Notes under the pieces: model-generated | The model's input: only the letters and a program-made list of their open reading frames with translations | Database searches by the model: none | What the model was told of the DNA's origin: nothing | Program-made: the position numbers and the translations under genes | From: Paenibacillus sp. D2_2 | GTDB lineage: Bacteria > Bacillota > Bacilli > Paenibacillales > Paenibacillaceae | DNA length: 64,000 nucleotides | Assembly: GCF_031199965.1 (NCBI RefSeq) | Contig: NZ_CP133605.1 | Span: forward strand, 5,127,001 to 5,191,000 | Direction: 5' to 3' | Shown: in pieces, positions 17,643-26,512 of the stretch | Layout of the letters: every line of letters begins with the position of its first letter | Position numbering within the stretch: position 1 is the first letter of the stretch

Positions 17643-17692
17643 AGAGCCATCCTTAGGTAGATAACTAGCTCCTTAAGGATGGCTCTTTCTAT
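17643..17692 (+). terminator. Rho-independent terminator after GH4-kinase operon
   Basis: AGAGCCATCCTTA (17643) pairs with TAAGGATGGCTCT (ending 17685), followed by TTCTATTTT. The 200 bp beyond it up to 17891 are AT-rich, with no further gene, and hold the promoter region of the WXG100-led operon. Confidence 0.85.
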
Positions 17693-17891
17693 TTTATAAG
17701 TTATATATTTAATACTGGATTTATAGTAAAATTAATCCAAACAAATCATTATGAACCGTTTGTCCAAATTTCCAAAAAACTGGTGCACCCGCGTGTTTAT
17801 TATTCGTATATCCAGAATGATGTGGGGTACCGGAATATTATGAAATAGATGAATTTAGAACCCGTGAAAATTAAAGGGGGAGGAATGAATC

Positions 17892-18209
17892 GTGTATTCA
17901 TCGAGTGAGATCCGTTTTACGGCCAGTAAGACTTCTCAAGGAGAAGCAGACCTGAAAAAGACAGAGAGACAGCTCAGTTCTGATGTTCAGGAGGCGGCTT
18001 CCTGGTGGAAAGGAAAAGCTGGCTCGGCGTTCAAGGATGACTACACGGGGCATACCAAGAGTGAGATTACCCGGCTATATGCGGAAATCCGGGATATTGA
18101 ATTGGGGCTAGAACGATTAGCTCGAGAGGTTCAGATCGCTGATGATCGGCGTCGGGCCGAGGAAGCTAGAAAGGCTTTGGAACTGCAAAAACAACAGAAA
18201 GGCAAGTGA
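17892..18209 (+). CDS. WXG100-like small helical protein (T7SS partner candidate)
   Basis: 105 residues, starting at GTG with GGGGGAGG upstream. It is almost entirely helical and has a central WWKGKAGSAF turn, the W-x-G motif of WXG100/ESAT-6-like proteins, followed by a charged helix rich in Glu, Arg and Ala. Such proteins form helical hairpins and act as targeting partners for type VII secretion substrates. It is the first gene of a four-gene set ending in a TslA-like lipase and could play the role of TlaA1/TlaA2, small helical partners that bind the C-terminal domain of TslA. No T7SS machinery genes are in the window. The WXG assignment rests on the motif and size. Confidence 0.65.
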   Translation: MYSSSEIRFTASKTSQGEADLKKTERQLSSDVQEAASWWKGKAGSAFKDDYTGHTKSEITRLYAEIRDIELGLERLAREVQIADDRRRAEEARKALELQKQQKGK

Positions 18210-18234
18210 TCAACCAACAAGGAGAGCGAATGTG

Positions 18235-19415
18235 ATGCTAAATGAGAGACAATATCTACTGTTATGTCAATTGGCTGACACCGGATTACTGAAAGCGCAG
18301 TGTTCCGGAAGCGTGATGGAAATTACCCGAAGCCTGATACCATCTTTAACGTTACAGAAGCAGGCAGATTTGGCTGAGGCTATTTTAGGGTGCGCAAGCT
18401 TCGCCGAACTTGAGTTGAAAGAGCAACCCAGCAATGGGCGCCATTCGGATTGGATTCTATTTCTGAACAAAGAGCAGCAGCAAGGCATCGTAGTCATACT
18501 TCAGCCTAAGGAATCGGAAGTCCAAGGTGCATATTCGTTCCCATTGGATACCTTGGTGCAACCCATTCGAGAGCAATTACCACTTGGAGTTAACACGGTA
18601 TTTACCGGATTAGGCCAGGGTGGCTGGCATGCCGCTGTACTTGCAGAAATGCTCGATACGGATGCTATTGTGTTTGGTGCGCCTACACAAGAGGAACTCC
18701 CGGGACGAACGATCAATTATATTGGTGAAAATGACCCGATAGGAGATCATACTGAAAAGGTTGTATTTATGAAAGAATCGGATAATCTCGGAGAAGAGGA
18801 TATCGTCCCTCTTTTAGAAAGCTGGCCCTTGATGACAACGGGAAATTAGTCGTATCAGAACAAAGCGAGTTCTCCCGATTCGTAAGTTGGTTTTACAACA
18901 CTGCTGGAACGGTAGAACCGGTGATATGGAAGTTCTTTTTTCCTGGAACGGAGGAAGAAGAAGTAGCTGTCCTTGCAGATCTTGGCATCTATTCTGTGTT
19001 CTTAAAAGTTGGCCAGCTTAACAATGAAAAGGTCCTCCGGTCTATCGACGAAATAGTGCGATATGCTACAGCGAAACTAGAGTCCTATCGCGGCCAACTA
19101 GCTGCCGAATTGGAAAAGCTGCCAGACGACAACTATGATCACCGGATTTCGGAAACGGCGCAAAAATATACGAAGCAGGCAGAGGTATTCATTATGCGTA
19201 CGTTCGAAAGTGTCCAAACTGTGTTTATGGGCGCCGCTCTGTTTACCCTCGAGCAGGAATCGTTTAATACGAATACTTTCATTGACCGTTTTCATAGACA
19301 ACTCCATGACTTATTGGATCAGGAATTAGAACGTGTCACAGAGTGCCTCGATCAAGTAATTGCTCGTCGGTTGGATCAATTCTTTCAACTCCCTCAATTT
19401 AATTTAGAATGGTGA
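18235..19415 (+). CDS. Degenerate lipase-fold (DUF2974-like) protein with helical C-terminus (one apparent shift)
   Basis: About 393 residues after adding one base at the CCC run 18826-18828, which gives ESWPLDDNGKLVVSEQ. Without it the ORFs are 18142-18849 and 18921-19415. The start is ATG at 18235 (AAGGAG upstream); start region NERQYLLLCQLADTG resembles the toxin-like protein at 20238. The core aligns with that protein, but GHSKGG is replaced by GLGQGG (125-130), so the nucleophile Ser becomes Gly127. The END Asp is kept (D167), and the NHSP His aligns with Leu. It is therefore probably catalytically dead. The C-terminal ~190 residues are helical. It may be a chaperone, partner or decoy for the active paralogue. 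Family name is tentative; the alignment is by eye. Confidence 0.62.
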
Positions 19416-19485
19416 GGCGGAATCTATGAGTCGACGGGTAGTAGAAAGATGAAAGCTCCATATTAACATTGTTGGGAGGAAGCTG

Positions 19486-20223
19486 ATGAATCAATGGGCA
19501 GTACGAATATTACTCGTTGTTATAATAGGAACGATGATGATCTTAGGAGTGAGTGGATGTATGAATAAGAAACAACTGGCTGAGGAAAATAAACCAAACC
19601 CAGAAGTCATTAAAGAAAGAGTTTTGACCCATTTACAGGAGAAGTATGGTGAAGAATTCGTTCCGATTTCCTTTAACGGCAGCAGTTGGGCCTATGCCTA
19701 CAATCAAATGTACCTATCTCCAAAGAATGGATCGGAATCGGATCGTTTCGAAGTCCGCATCGTGATCAATAAAGATGGAACCTACGATATAAGTGATGGA
19801 TATTTTGGCATTTTAATCGCACCAAAATATGCGAAAGTGGTTTCCGAATTCTTAGGAGGAATATATAAAGATTTTAAGTTTTTCATCAATTTTGGCGAAG
19901 GTGTATTTCCAGATCGTTTGAACAAGAATACAAAGTTGGATGAAATTTATAATGCAAACGAGTTTTTTAACTCGGATATTACGGTGTTTGTAAAGGATGA
20001 ATCGGCTAAGGGAATCGACACTATTGATAGTCTAAACAAGATTGCTGAGAAAATGATAGATAAGAAATTGGTCGGGAACGTGACCATTTATATCGTCAAG
20101 AATGAGAAGTTCGACTCTATAACGATGGAAGCCTTAAATGCGGTAAATGAGGATGAATACTTCATTGGTGACTATAATATTTTAATGATTGGTAAGGATT
20201 TAGAAATAATAAAAATAAGGTAG
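19486..20223 (+). CDS. Lipoprotein, candidate immunity protein of the lipase module
   Basis: 245 residues. An N-terminal membrane-spanning signal (about 6-21) ends in the lipobox GVSGC with C25, so the mature protein is anchored outside the membrane. The rest is a mixed alpha/beta domain starting with a helix (NPEVIKERVLTHLQEKYGEE); I do not recognise a named family with certainty. It is 15 bp upstream of the lipase gene. In Staphylococcus aureus the T7SS phospholipase TslA is neutralised by the lipoprotein TilA encoded beside it, so position and lipidation suggest the same role here. That is inference from context. RBS GGGAGG at 19475-19480. Confidence 0.6.
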   Translation: MNQWAVRILLVVIIGTMMILGVSGCMNKKQLAEENKPNPEVIKERVLTHLQEKYGEEFVPISFNGSSWAYAYNQMYLSPKNGSESDRFEVRIVINKDGTYDISDGYFGILIAPKYAKVVSEFLGGIYKDFKFFINFGEGVFPDRLNKNTKLDEIYNANEFFNSDITVFVKDESAKGIDTIDSLNKIAEKMIDKKLVGNVTIYIVKNEKFDSITMEALNAVNEDEYFIGDYNILMIGKDLEIIKIR

Positions 20224-20237
20224 GGGGAGGACATCAT

Positions 20238-22673
20238 GTGTCTGAACTAAGTGATCGTCAGTTAATTCTATTAGATAATTTGATATATCTTGATGATGTA
20301 GCAAATCGAAATAATAAAAAAGTTGAAGATATTGTAGATGATCTATTGAAAGGCGGACTGGACAAAAGCCGTACTGTAAAAGATGGTATTGTCAGCTACC
20401 CTGGTCTAATGACCCGAGAAGAATGGGTTACCGTATTAGAAGCCATTAGGAACGATCCCCAATTGACGAATTTAACCCTAAAACATGGCAACATCGGAAA
20501 CGTATACGATAAAAATGGAAATATCATCGTTGATCAGAAAGGGAAATCCCTAGAAGTCGGTGCCCGTATGGCCACCTTTGTTGATTCCGATAAGAATGCT
20601 ACGGTTGTCTTCCGCGGTACTGCCGGAGACTATGAATGGTATGACAACGGGACGGGCGGATATTTATCCGATACTGATATGCAAAAGCAGGCTTTGAAGT
20701 ATATCGAAAGTCTACCCTATACCAACATTACGGTTACCGGCCATTCTAAGGGAGGCAACAAGGCTCAATACGTCGGGATTCTTTCTGATAAGGTGGCTCG
20801 GGTCCTATCTCTGGATGGACAGGGATTCTCGAAAGAATTCATTGAGAAATATCAAGATTTGATAAATAAGAATACGCATAAAATCACTTCTATCTCTGCG
20901 GAAAATGATTACGTAAACTGTCTGCTAATACCGGTAGCGGGGAAATTCATCTACATTGATACCGAGTATCAACAGGATTTCCTAAGGAATCATAGCCCCG
21001 GCATCGTGTTGGATGAAAACGGACATTTGCGTGATGTTGCCGAACAAGGGGCTATTCCACGGCTTGTTAACGACTTAACGATCTATTTAAACGCTAATAT
21101 GAAAGAGCCGGATCGAAGTTATGCGATGGACGGACTATTGGCTTTACTGCAACACGGAGACGAAGGATTTCAAATAGTTAGCCAGGAACAGACTAATGAG
21201 AGCATCAAAATTGTGCTACCGTATGTAGCGGATTATCTTATAGAGAAAGCTACCCAAGGTGGAAAGGATTTTGGAAATCTGCTGGCAGCCACTATTGGGA
21301 TGGCTATGATGCCTCAGGAATTCATGGATGACTTTTTGCGTTATTTGAAAATCAATGCAGACAATTTCAGCTACCTGAGTCAATTAAAGAAAGAAATATT
21401 CGCCATCTTGGGTCCTATAATCCGTGAGAAGCTGCAAGCCTTTGTATCAGATTTAGGGGATAAAATTGCAAATAAAGCTAAGGAAATTGCGGCTAGCATT
21501 TCTGAATTTGCCAGTAAAATCACAGACCGATGGGATGCTATGGTGGGCATAATCAATAACTTTATGTCGGATCTTAAAAATGCAGGTATAGCGGCCCTAG
21601 AAAAAATCAACCAATATAAAAATAAAATTTTCCAAGGTGTCCAAGACTTCGGGAATTGGGTTGCCGAAGGTACGCAAAAATCAGCCGACGCTGTCAAGAA
21701 TGCTTGGAACAGTTCTGTCGATACAGTCAAAGGCTGGTTTGGAGTCGTTAAAGAGAAGACTACCCATGCAGTCAATGATCTGAAAGACGGGATAGAACAT
21801 GTAGCCGATTTAACCCGTACTACCTACAATAAATGGGTTGATGCCTCGGTATCGAAAGCAAACGAGATCGGCAATTGGCTAGTAAGCAAGCTGGATCAGG
21901 CCCGAGATAAGATGAGGGAAATCGGCTCGAAAATCAACGCTTCATTCACTGCTTTTGTGGATAAATTAAAGGATGGCTGGGAGAGCCTCAAGGATCATAT
22001 GAGGAGCCTGGCTAAAAAAGCCAAAGACGCAGCAGTCCAGACTTATGAAGGTATTGCGCGGTTTGCCCAGGCCTTGAGCCAGACGGTAAGTAGCTTTTGT
22101 GATAAGCTAGTCTCCACCTATAGACAAATCGTGGAAGGCATCAAGAATTCCTGGGATAAGCTCGTTAATAAGGTTACTAATCTATTCAGCGATCTAAAGA
22201 ATACAGTCAGTATGAAGGTTATTGAATATAAGGAGAAAATGAAATTAATGGTGTCCTTGTCTAAGGATAAAGTGAAGGACCTGGGTAAACAAATTTATAA
22301 TGGAACTAAACAGTTTACTAGCAAGGTCATAAAAGGAATGACCAGAATATCCGGAGGGCTTATTACGGTCAGCGTGGACCGGCTCAGTGATTTACAGACG
22401 AAGTTCAAACAGATGGACGACGATATCGTGTCTACAACAGGGCGGATCATGAGCGATGCGGACCGGATTGCGTCTGACATCTCGCGTGCCTATAGCGAAT
22501 CTAACGTACAAAGCCAAATTCGTCAGCTTCAGAAGGCGATTGACAATGTCCGAAATCGCAGCAGACGGATTGCTGCAGAAATGCAGCGTAAAACACATTC
22601 CATCATGATCGCACGCGATCAGTATCTGAAAGTCGAACAAATGGTGAGAAGCGAAATTCGAGGTTTGAGTTAA
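20238..22673 (+). CDS. TslA-like lipase with long helical C-terminal domain (T7SS reverse-domain toxin candidate)
   Basis: 811 residues from GTG (GGGGGAGG upstream). Residues 1-260 form an Mbeg1/DUF2974-like alpha/beta hydrolase. VVFRGTAGDYEWYDN (about 123-137) is the oxyanion-side motif; the nucleophile elbow is TGHSKGG with S170; the acid is probably D224 (SAENDYVN) and the base H252 (RNHSPG). Residues 390-811 are a long amphipathic helical region rich in Lys/Asp/Ala with repeated W-D-x-L motifs, ending in heptad-like helices. There is no signal peptide. This N-terminal enzyme/C-terminal helical layout is that of TslA, a T7SS-secreted phospholipase A of Firmicutes. The lipoprotein upstream would be the immunity factor. 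Family and layout are supported; secretion and toxicity are inferred. A strong terminator follows. Confidence 0.72.
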   Translation: MSELSDRQLILLDNLIYLDDVANRNNKKVEDIVDDLLKGGLDKSRTVKDGIVSYPGLMTREEWVTVLEAIRNDPQLTNLTLKHGNIGNVYDKNGNIIVDQKGKSLEVGARMATFVDSDKNATVVFRGTAGDYEWYDNGTGGYLSDTDMQKQALKYIESLPYTNITVTGHSKGGNKAQYVGILSDKVARVLSLDGQGFSKEFIEKYQDLINKNTHKITSISAENDYVNCLLIPVAGKFIYIDTEYQQDFLRNHSPGIVLDENGHLRDVAEQGAIPRLVNDLTIYLNANMKEPDRSYAMDGLLALLQHGDEGFQIVSQEQTNESIKIVLPYVADYLIEKATQGGKDFGNLLAATIGMAMMPQEFMDDFLRYLKINADNFSYLSQLKKEIFAILGPIIREKLQAFVSDLGDKIANKAKEIAASISEFASKITDRWDAMVGIINNFMSDLKNAGIAALEKINQYKNKIFQGVQDFGNWVAEGTQKSADAVKNAWNSSVDTVKGWFGVVKEKTTHAVNDLKDGIEHVADLTRTTYNKWVDASVSKANEIGNWLVSKLDQARDKMREIGSKINASFTAFVDKLKDGWESLKDHMRSLAKKAKDAAVQTYEGIARFAQALSQTVSSFCDKLVSTYRQIVEGIKNSWDKLVNKVTNLFSDLKNTVSMKVIEYKEKMKLMVSLSKDKVKDLGKQIYNGTKQFTSKVIKGMTRISGGLITVSVDRLSDLQTKFKQMDDDIVSTTGRIMSDADRIASDISRAYSESNVQSQIRQLQKAIDNVRNRSRRIAAEMQRKTHSIMIARDQYLKVEQMVRSEIRGLS

Positions 22674-22686
22674 TATACTGGTTCTG

Positions 22687-22748
22687 CATCTGCTTACTCC
22701 TTTTGTTGTAGTTGAAAATTACACAAAAGGAGTAAGCAGATGTTTTTT
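22687..22748 (+). terminator. Terminator after the lipase module
   Basis: CATCTGCTTACTCCTTTTGT (22687-22706) and its perfect complement (22723-22742) form a 20-bp stem followed by TTTTTT. This is the strongest terminator in the window. Confidence 0.93.
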
Positions 22749-22884
22749 CTTTTCGTATAAATTTATCTATTGATTGCAAAAGTTTTCATGTGCTATCGTT
22801 AAATGAACTTTTTAAATACATACATTTCACTCCCGAATTAATATTAAATATTCGGTAGAAATCGGAAGGTGGCTAGCAGTAAAT

Positions 22885-24123
22885 ATGAAATCCAATGAGG
22901 TTACCGCTGATCCCAAGGCTAAAGCCTTACATGCGACCAAATCAGCCACGCCGCTGCTCTTTATAGCGGTTCTATTGACCGCTGCTACTCTTCGATCGCC
23001 ATTAACAGGCGTCGGATCGCTCATCACGCAAATCCAGGCCTCAACAGGACTTACGCATACGATGGCTGGCATGCTAACAACGCTTCCGTTGATTGCCTTT
23101 GGCCTGTTCGCCCTAGTCGCGCCGAAGCTCTCAAGTCGCTTCGGCATGGAGCTTACCCTACTCGTTAGCACTGCGCTCCTGATCGTTGGCATTCTAGTTC
23201 GCTCTGTGCCAGGTATCGCCCCTCTATTCATGGGTACTGCGTTAGCCGGCATTGCTATTGCGATATGTAATGTCCTCGTTCCCGGCTTAATCAAGCGTGA
23301 TTTCCCACGGCAAATCGGGATGATGACTGGATTGTATTCATCATTCATGAATCTATGGGCAGCGATTGCCTCAGGAATCAGTATTCCGCTCTCACTGACC
23401 TTCCTTGGCTGGCGCGGATCACTGGCCATCTGGGCCGTACTGGCCTTAGCTACGGCATTAACGTGGCTGCCTCTATTACGCCGTACGAGTATGGCTAACA
23501 AAGTAAAGCCTGACGTTGCTCGAAATACCGACGCGCAGAAATCAGTTCAAGTATGGCGCTCTCCCGTTGCTTGGCTCGTTACAATCTATATGGGATTCCA
23601 ATCCATTATGTTCTACATCGGGGTATCCTGGTTGCCAGAAATTTTACATGAACAAGGTATGGATATGGCTAAGGCGGGCTGGATGCTCTCGCTCATGCAA
23701 ATTCTAAGCATGATCGGCTCCTTCGTAATGCCACTGATTGCTACGCGATCACAAGATCAGAGATGGATTACCGCTGCATCCTCCGCCTTCTTCCTGCTCG
23801 GCTTCGGCGGTGTATGGATCGGGCCGCATCATCTAGCACCGTTATACATTATGTTAATCGGACTTGGCTGCGGCACCACCTTCAGTCTGGTCATAACTTT
23901 CTTCTCGCTGCGCTCACATACATCCGAACAGGCAGCGGCCATGTCAGGTATGTCCCAATCGATCGGATATTTACTGGCTGCAGTTGGCCCGACCCTATTC
24001 GGCTACATCCATGACGTTAGCGGCGGCTGGAATGCCCCGCTGGCCACAATCGTTTCAATGTCTATACTGACCATTGTCTTCGGATATGCTGCCGGACGTA
24101 AGGGCTATATCAGTTCTAAATAA
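22885..24123 (+). CDS. MFS transporter, CynX/NimT type
   Basis: 412 residues with about twelve hydrophobic helices. The segment TAATLRSPLTGVGSLITQIQ and the half-repeats resemble the CynX/NimT (cyanate permease/2-nitroimidazole) subfamily of the major facilitator superfamily. It would be an integral membrane antiporter or exporter; the substrate cannot be told from sequence. It is a single-gene unit between two terminators. GGAAGGTGG lies about 13 bases before the ATG; the spacing is long but no better start is present. Confidence 0.85.
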   Translation: MKSNEVTADPKAKALHATKSATPLLFIAVLLTAATLRSPLTGVGSLITQIQASTGLTHTMAGMLTTLPLIAFGLFALVAPKLSSRFGMELTLLVSTALLIVGILVRSVPGIAPLFMGTALAGIAIAICNVLVPGLIKRDFPRQIGMMTGLYSSFMNLWAAIASGISIPLSLTFLGWRGSLAIWAVLALATALTWLPLLRRTSMANKVKPDVARNTDAQKSVQVWRSPVAWLVTIYMGFQSIMFYIGVSWLPEILHEQGMDMAKAGWMLSLMQILSMIGSFVMPLIATRSQDQRWITAASSAFFLLGFGGVWIGPHHLAPLYIMLIGLGCGTTFSLVITFFSLRSHTSEQAAAMSGMSQSIGYLLAAVGPTLFGYIHDVSGGWNAPLATIVSMSILTIVFGYAAGRKGYISSK

Positions 24124-24149
24124 GAGGATCCCCTATAATGACAAAAAAA

Positions 24150-24208
24150 GGCTTCTTTTGCCCGTTTAGCTACTACTAAGCTGAACTACAGACAAAAGAA
24201 GTTTTTTT
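24150..24208. terminator. Bidirectional terminator between MFS gene and bactofilin genes
   Basis: CTTCTTTTG (24152-24160) pairs with CAAAAGAAG (24193-24201). T7 follows on the plus strand and A7 precedes it, so it can end both converging transcripts. An inner TTAGCT/AAGCT stem occurs in the loop. Confidence 0.85.
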
Positions 24209-24216
24209 ATTCCGAC

Positions 24217-24981
24217 CTATAGCCCAACGTACCTGCTATCCTCAATCACGGCATCTTTATCTTGCTTCAAACTCTCCCGATACTCCACCAGACCGATTTG
24301 ACAGCCCTTTCCGATGATTACAGTTGAACCGCGTACCACTCTAGCAATCGTATTCTCCAGATATAGACGATCTCCCTCGATCACTTCGGTCTCCAATTGC
24401 GGCAGACCCTTGAATGTGAATAACGAGACCCATTTCTGAACGGTGCTTGGCTCGATCTTGATCTCTCCACCCACAACCTCGGCGACTGCGCTCTTGCCAT
24501 AGAGATCGATTTCGATCTTATCCGCGTTGAGCATACCGTTCACTTGCAGTGCTCCCCTCAATCGGAAATACTCAGCCTGGATGTCATGACGGACTGTACA
24601 ATTCCCGAAGATCTGAATCTCCTCGCCGGATATCCGGTTGCCAACCGTAACATCTCCAATGAAATTTGTCTTGGCCGCAGACAGATCTCTACCAATCCGC
24701 AAGTTCCCTGTTATCGCCAGGCTACCGCCCTGCAAATCCTCCGTCGTTCTGATCTCACCCGTCGATTTGAGGCTCTCAGCACGTAGACTTCCTTCCACGT
24801 CCAAGTTGCCGGTACCCCTGAATTTGGAGCAAACAATATCACCGTCAATCTTTGCATCGCCAAGAATCTTAACATTATCGAATATTCCGCCGTTCGAATT
24901 GCTGTTGCCGATAATCCGCAAATCAGAGCGATGCTCATTATCCCCTACAGCCATGTCCATTCCACCTTTTGAATTATTCAT
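24217..24981 (-). CDS. Bactofilin-like polymer-forming protein (second of pair)
   Basis: 254 residues starting at ATG 24979-24981, one base after the stop of the preceding bactofilin (TAATATG). The central part (about 20-170) is made of short repeating strands with Gly/Asn turns, for example DNVKILGDAKIDGDIVCSKF, LDVEGSLRAESLKSTGEI and LQVNGMLNADKIEIDL. This is the right-handed beta-helix pattern of bactofilins. A C-terminal module (about 190-250) contains EGDRLYLENTIARVVRGSTV and VIIGKGCQIGLVEY. It matches the B. subtilis yhbE/yhbF arrangement behind a yhbD-like gene. Bactofilins polymerise without nucleotide and serve in cell shape or motility. Confidence 0.83.
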   Translation of the reverse strand: MNNSKGGMDMAVGDNEHRSDLRIIGNSNSNGGIFDNVKILGDAKIDGDIVCSKFRGTGNLDVEGSLRAESLKSTGEIRTTEDLQGGSLAITGNLRIGRDLSAAKTNFIGDVTVGNRISGEEIQIFGNCTVRHDIQAEYFRLRGALQVNGMLNADKIEIDLYGKSAVAEVVGGEIKIEPSTVQKWVSLFTFKGLPQLETEVIEGDRLYLENTIARVVRGSTVIIGKGCQIGLVEYRESLKQDKDAVIEDSRYVGL

Positions 24982-24982
24982 A

Positions 24983-25707
24983 TTACACCTGCTCCGCGCT
25001 GCCAACCGAAGCCTTCGGATCAATCTCACAGTGCTGCTTATATTCAACCCGTTCAATCTCGCAGCCAGGTCCTACCTTCACCATATTCCCGCGAACGATT
25101 CTAGCCCGCGTCTCCTCTAACTCAACGATATCGCCTTCAATAGAGTCGACGGTCAGCTTCGCTGCCAAAGAGGATGACAACAGACTTAACAATCTTCGCG
25201 GAGAAGCCAGCTTCCTTCTTACTACAATTCGTTCACCGCCGATTTCATGTGCCTGGCTACTTCCCTCCAGAAGAATCTCTAACTCCCCAGCATTAATCAT
25301 CCCACCAGCGCGAATCTGACCGTGAACCTTCAAGCGCTCAAACTCTGCATTTTCCCCGTCTTCATTCCACCATCGACCTTGGCGTTCTCACCGGTTATTC
25401 CTCCGGTCGCCGTCAGCATCCCGTTAATATCCATCTCATCGTATTTCACAGATCCATCCACTTTCAGCATGCCGTCAACCCGCAGTTCACCACCGCGAAT
25501 CGATCCCGATGCATTGCCAGTTCCGTTCATACGGAATTTGCCCGCTTCAACAGACTCTTTCACCTTCAACGTACCGTTAGCTGTTAGTGACTCGCAGACA
25601 ACTTCGCCGTTCAAAGTCGCAAGCCCATCAGCTACAATCTTTCCATAGACTCCACCGGCAACCTGGCCGATTCCATTAATCTTTAGATCCTTGAATTCAT
25701 TCCCCAT
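24983..25707 (-). CDS. Bactofilin-like polymer-forming protein (first of pair, one apparent shift)
   Basis: About 241 residues. ATG at 25705-25707 follows the DUF4004 gene by 4 bases. Repeating strands such as LKINGIGQVAGGVYGKIVAD and LKVDGSVKYDEMDINGML give the beta-helix bactofilin pattern. One base added to the CCCC run 25354-25357 continues it as GENAEFERLKVHGQIRAGGM. The C-terminal module GDIVELEETRARIVRGNMVK with GPGCEIERVEYKQ is shared with the second bactofilin, so they are paralogues. The three genes are translationally coupled. Uncorrected, ORFs are 25330-25722 and 24983-25333. Confidence 0.8.
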
Positions 25708-25711
25708 GAAC

Positions 25712-26356
25712 TTAACCCTCACTCCTATTTACAAGTAGTTTTAGTTCTTCAGTACATTGTGCCAGCGATAGATGGGCGACAATCTTCACCCCAGGATCCA
25801 TATAAATCTCCTGATCATTAGGGACGAGAAGAAAAACCGATACTCCCATTTTACGAATCAAAATAATCCCGCATTCCATACCCGCCATCCGCGGCAGATG
25901 CTCATTCATCGCCTGAATCAGAAGTCGCCCTTCGTCCAACGCAATATCCCCACTCTGAAGCCACCGATCCAGCACATAAATGCTTAGCAGCTTATCGAAC
26001 TCGAATATCATATGCTGCGCCGCAGGATCAACCGTTTCAATATATAAATTCAGGGCAGATGATGTAACAATATTACGCTCCATGATTTCCCCTGCTGTTA
26101 ATTGGATATCAGTCAGACTTGGTGAGAATACATCTGCCAGTGCATCCAGAGACAGATCATCCTTCATATTCAGAATCCTGTCGATCCGCTGTATAATCCT
26201 GTCGCGTGGGAAGAAGGTCTCCTGCCCCGTGAAGGACGATTTGCGGATGAACCACTGTTCGGGAATCAAATTTTTTCGTTTCCAACGATATAGCTGCCCA
26301 TAGGATATTCCGGTCAAATCCAGCAGTTCTTTTTTAGATATTAAGTCCTCGCTCAT
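25712..26356 (-). CDS. YhbD-like DUF4004 protein with MerR-type HTH
   Basis: 214 residues. The N-terminus (about 1-60) is MerR-like: SKKELLDLTGISYGQLYRWKRKNLIP. A DUF4004-type C-terminal part follows (FEFDKLLSIYVLDRWLQSGD and later strands). It heads a three-gene operon with two bactofilins, the same order as B. subtilis yhbD-yhbE-yhbF. It may regulate the operon or be a structural partner; its role is not established from sequence. The stop is 4 bases from the next start. Confidence 0.8.
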   Translation of the reverse strand: MSEDLISKKELLDLTGISYGQLYRWKRKNLIPEQWFIRKSSFTGQETFFPRDRIIQRIDRILNMKDDLSLDALADVFSPSLTDIQLTAGEIMERNIVTSSALNLYIETVDPAAQHMIFEFDKLLSIYVLDRWLQSGDIALDEGRLLIQAMNEHLPRMAGMECGIILIRKMGVSVFLLVPNDQEIYMDPGVKIVAHLSLAQCTEELKLLVNRSEG

Positions 26357-26458
26357 TCATATACCCCTTTCCTACGAAAATAATGTAACATAACATTGTT
26401 ACGTTGTAAAGTTGGCAAAATTACTACATTACTCTCCCTTTGAAACTGTGGACAAAAA

Positions 26459-26495
26459 AAGTCTCCAACGCATTAACTAAATACGTTAGAGACTT
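26459..26495 (-). terminator. Terminator of the chemoreceptor gene
   Basis: AAGTCTC-AACG (26459-26470) pairs with CGTT-GAGACTT (26484-26495); on the minus strand it is followed by TTTTTTT. Confidence 0.8.
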
Positions 26496-26512
26496 GATTT
26501 TAAGGTCTGACT

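Noticed and set aside
17892..22673. Phage tail region because of the tape-measure-like helices
   Set aside because: No other phage gene is present, and the N-terminal lipase, WXG motif and lipoprotein fit a T7SS cargo unit better.
22827..23501. 224-aa minus-strand ORF opposite the MFS gene
   Set aside because: Composition is typical of an antisense frame; the plus strand has a full MFS protein.
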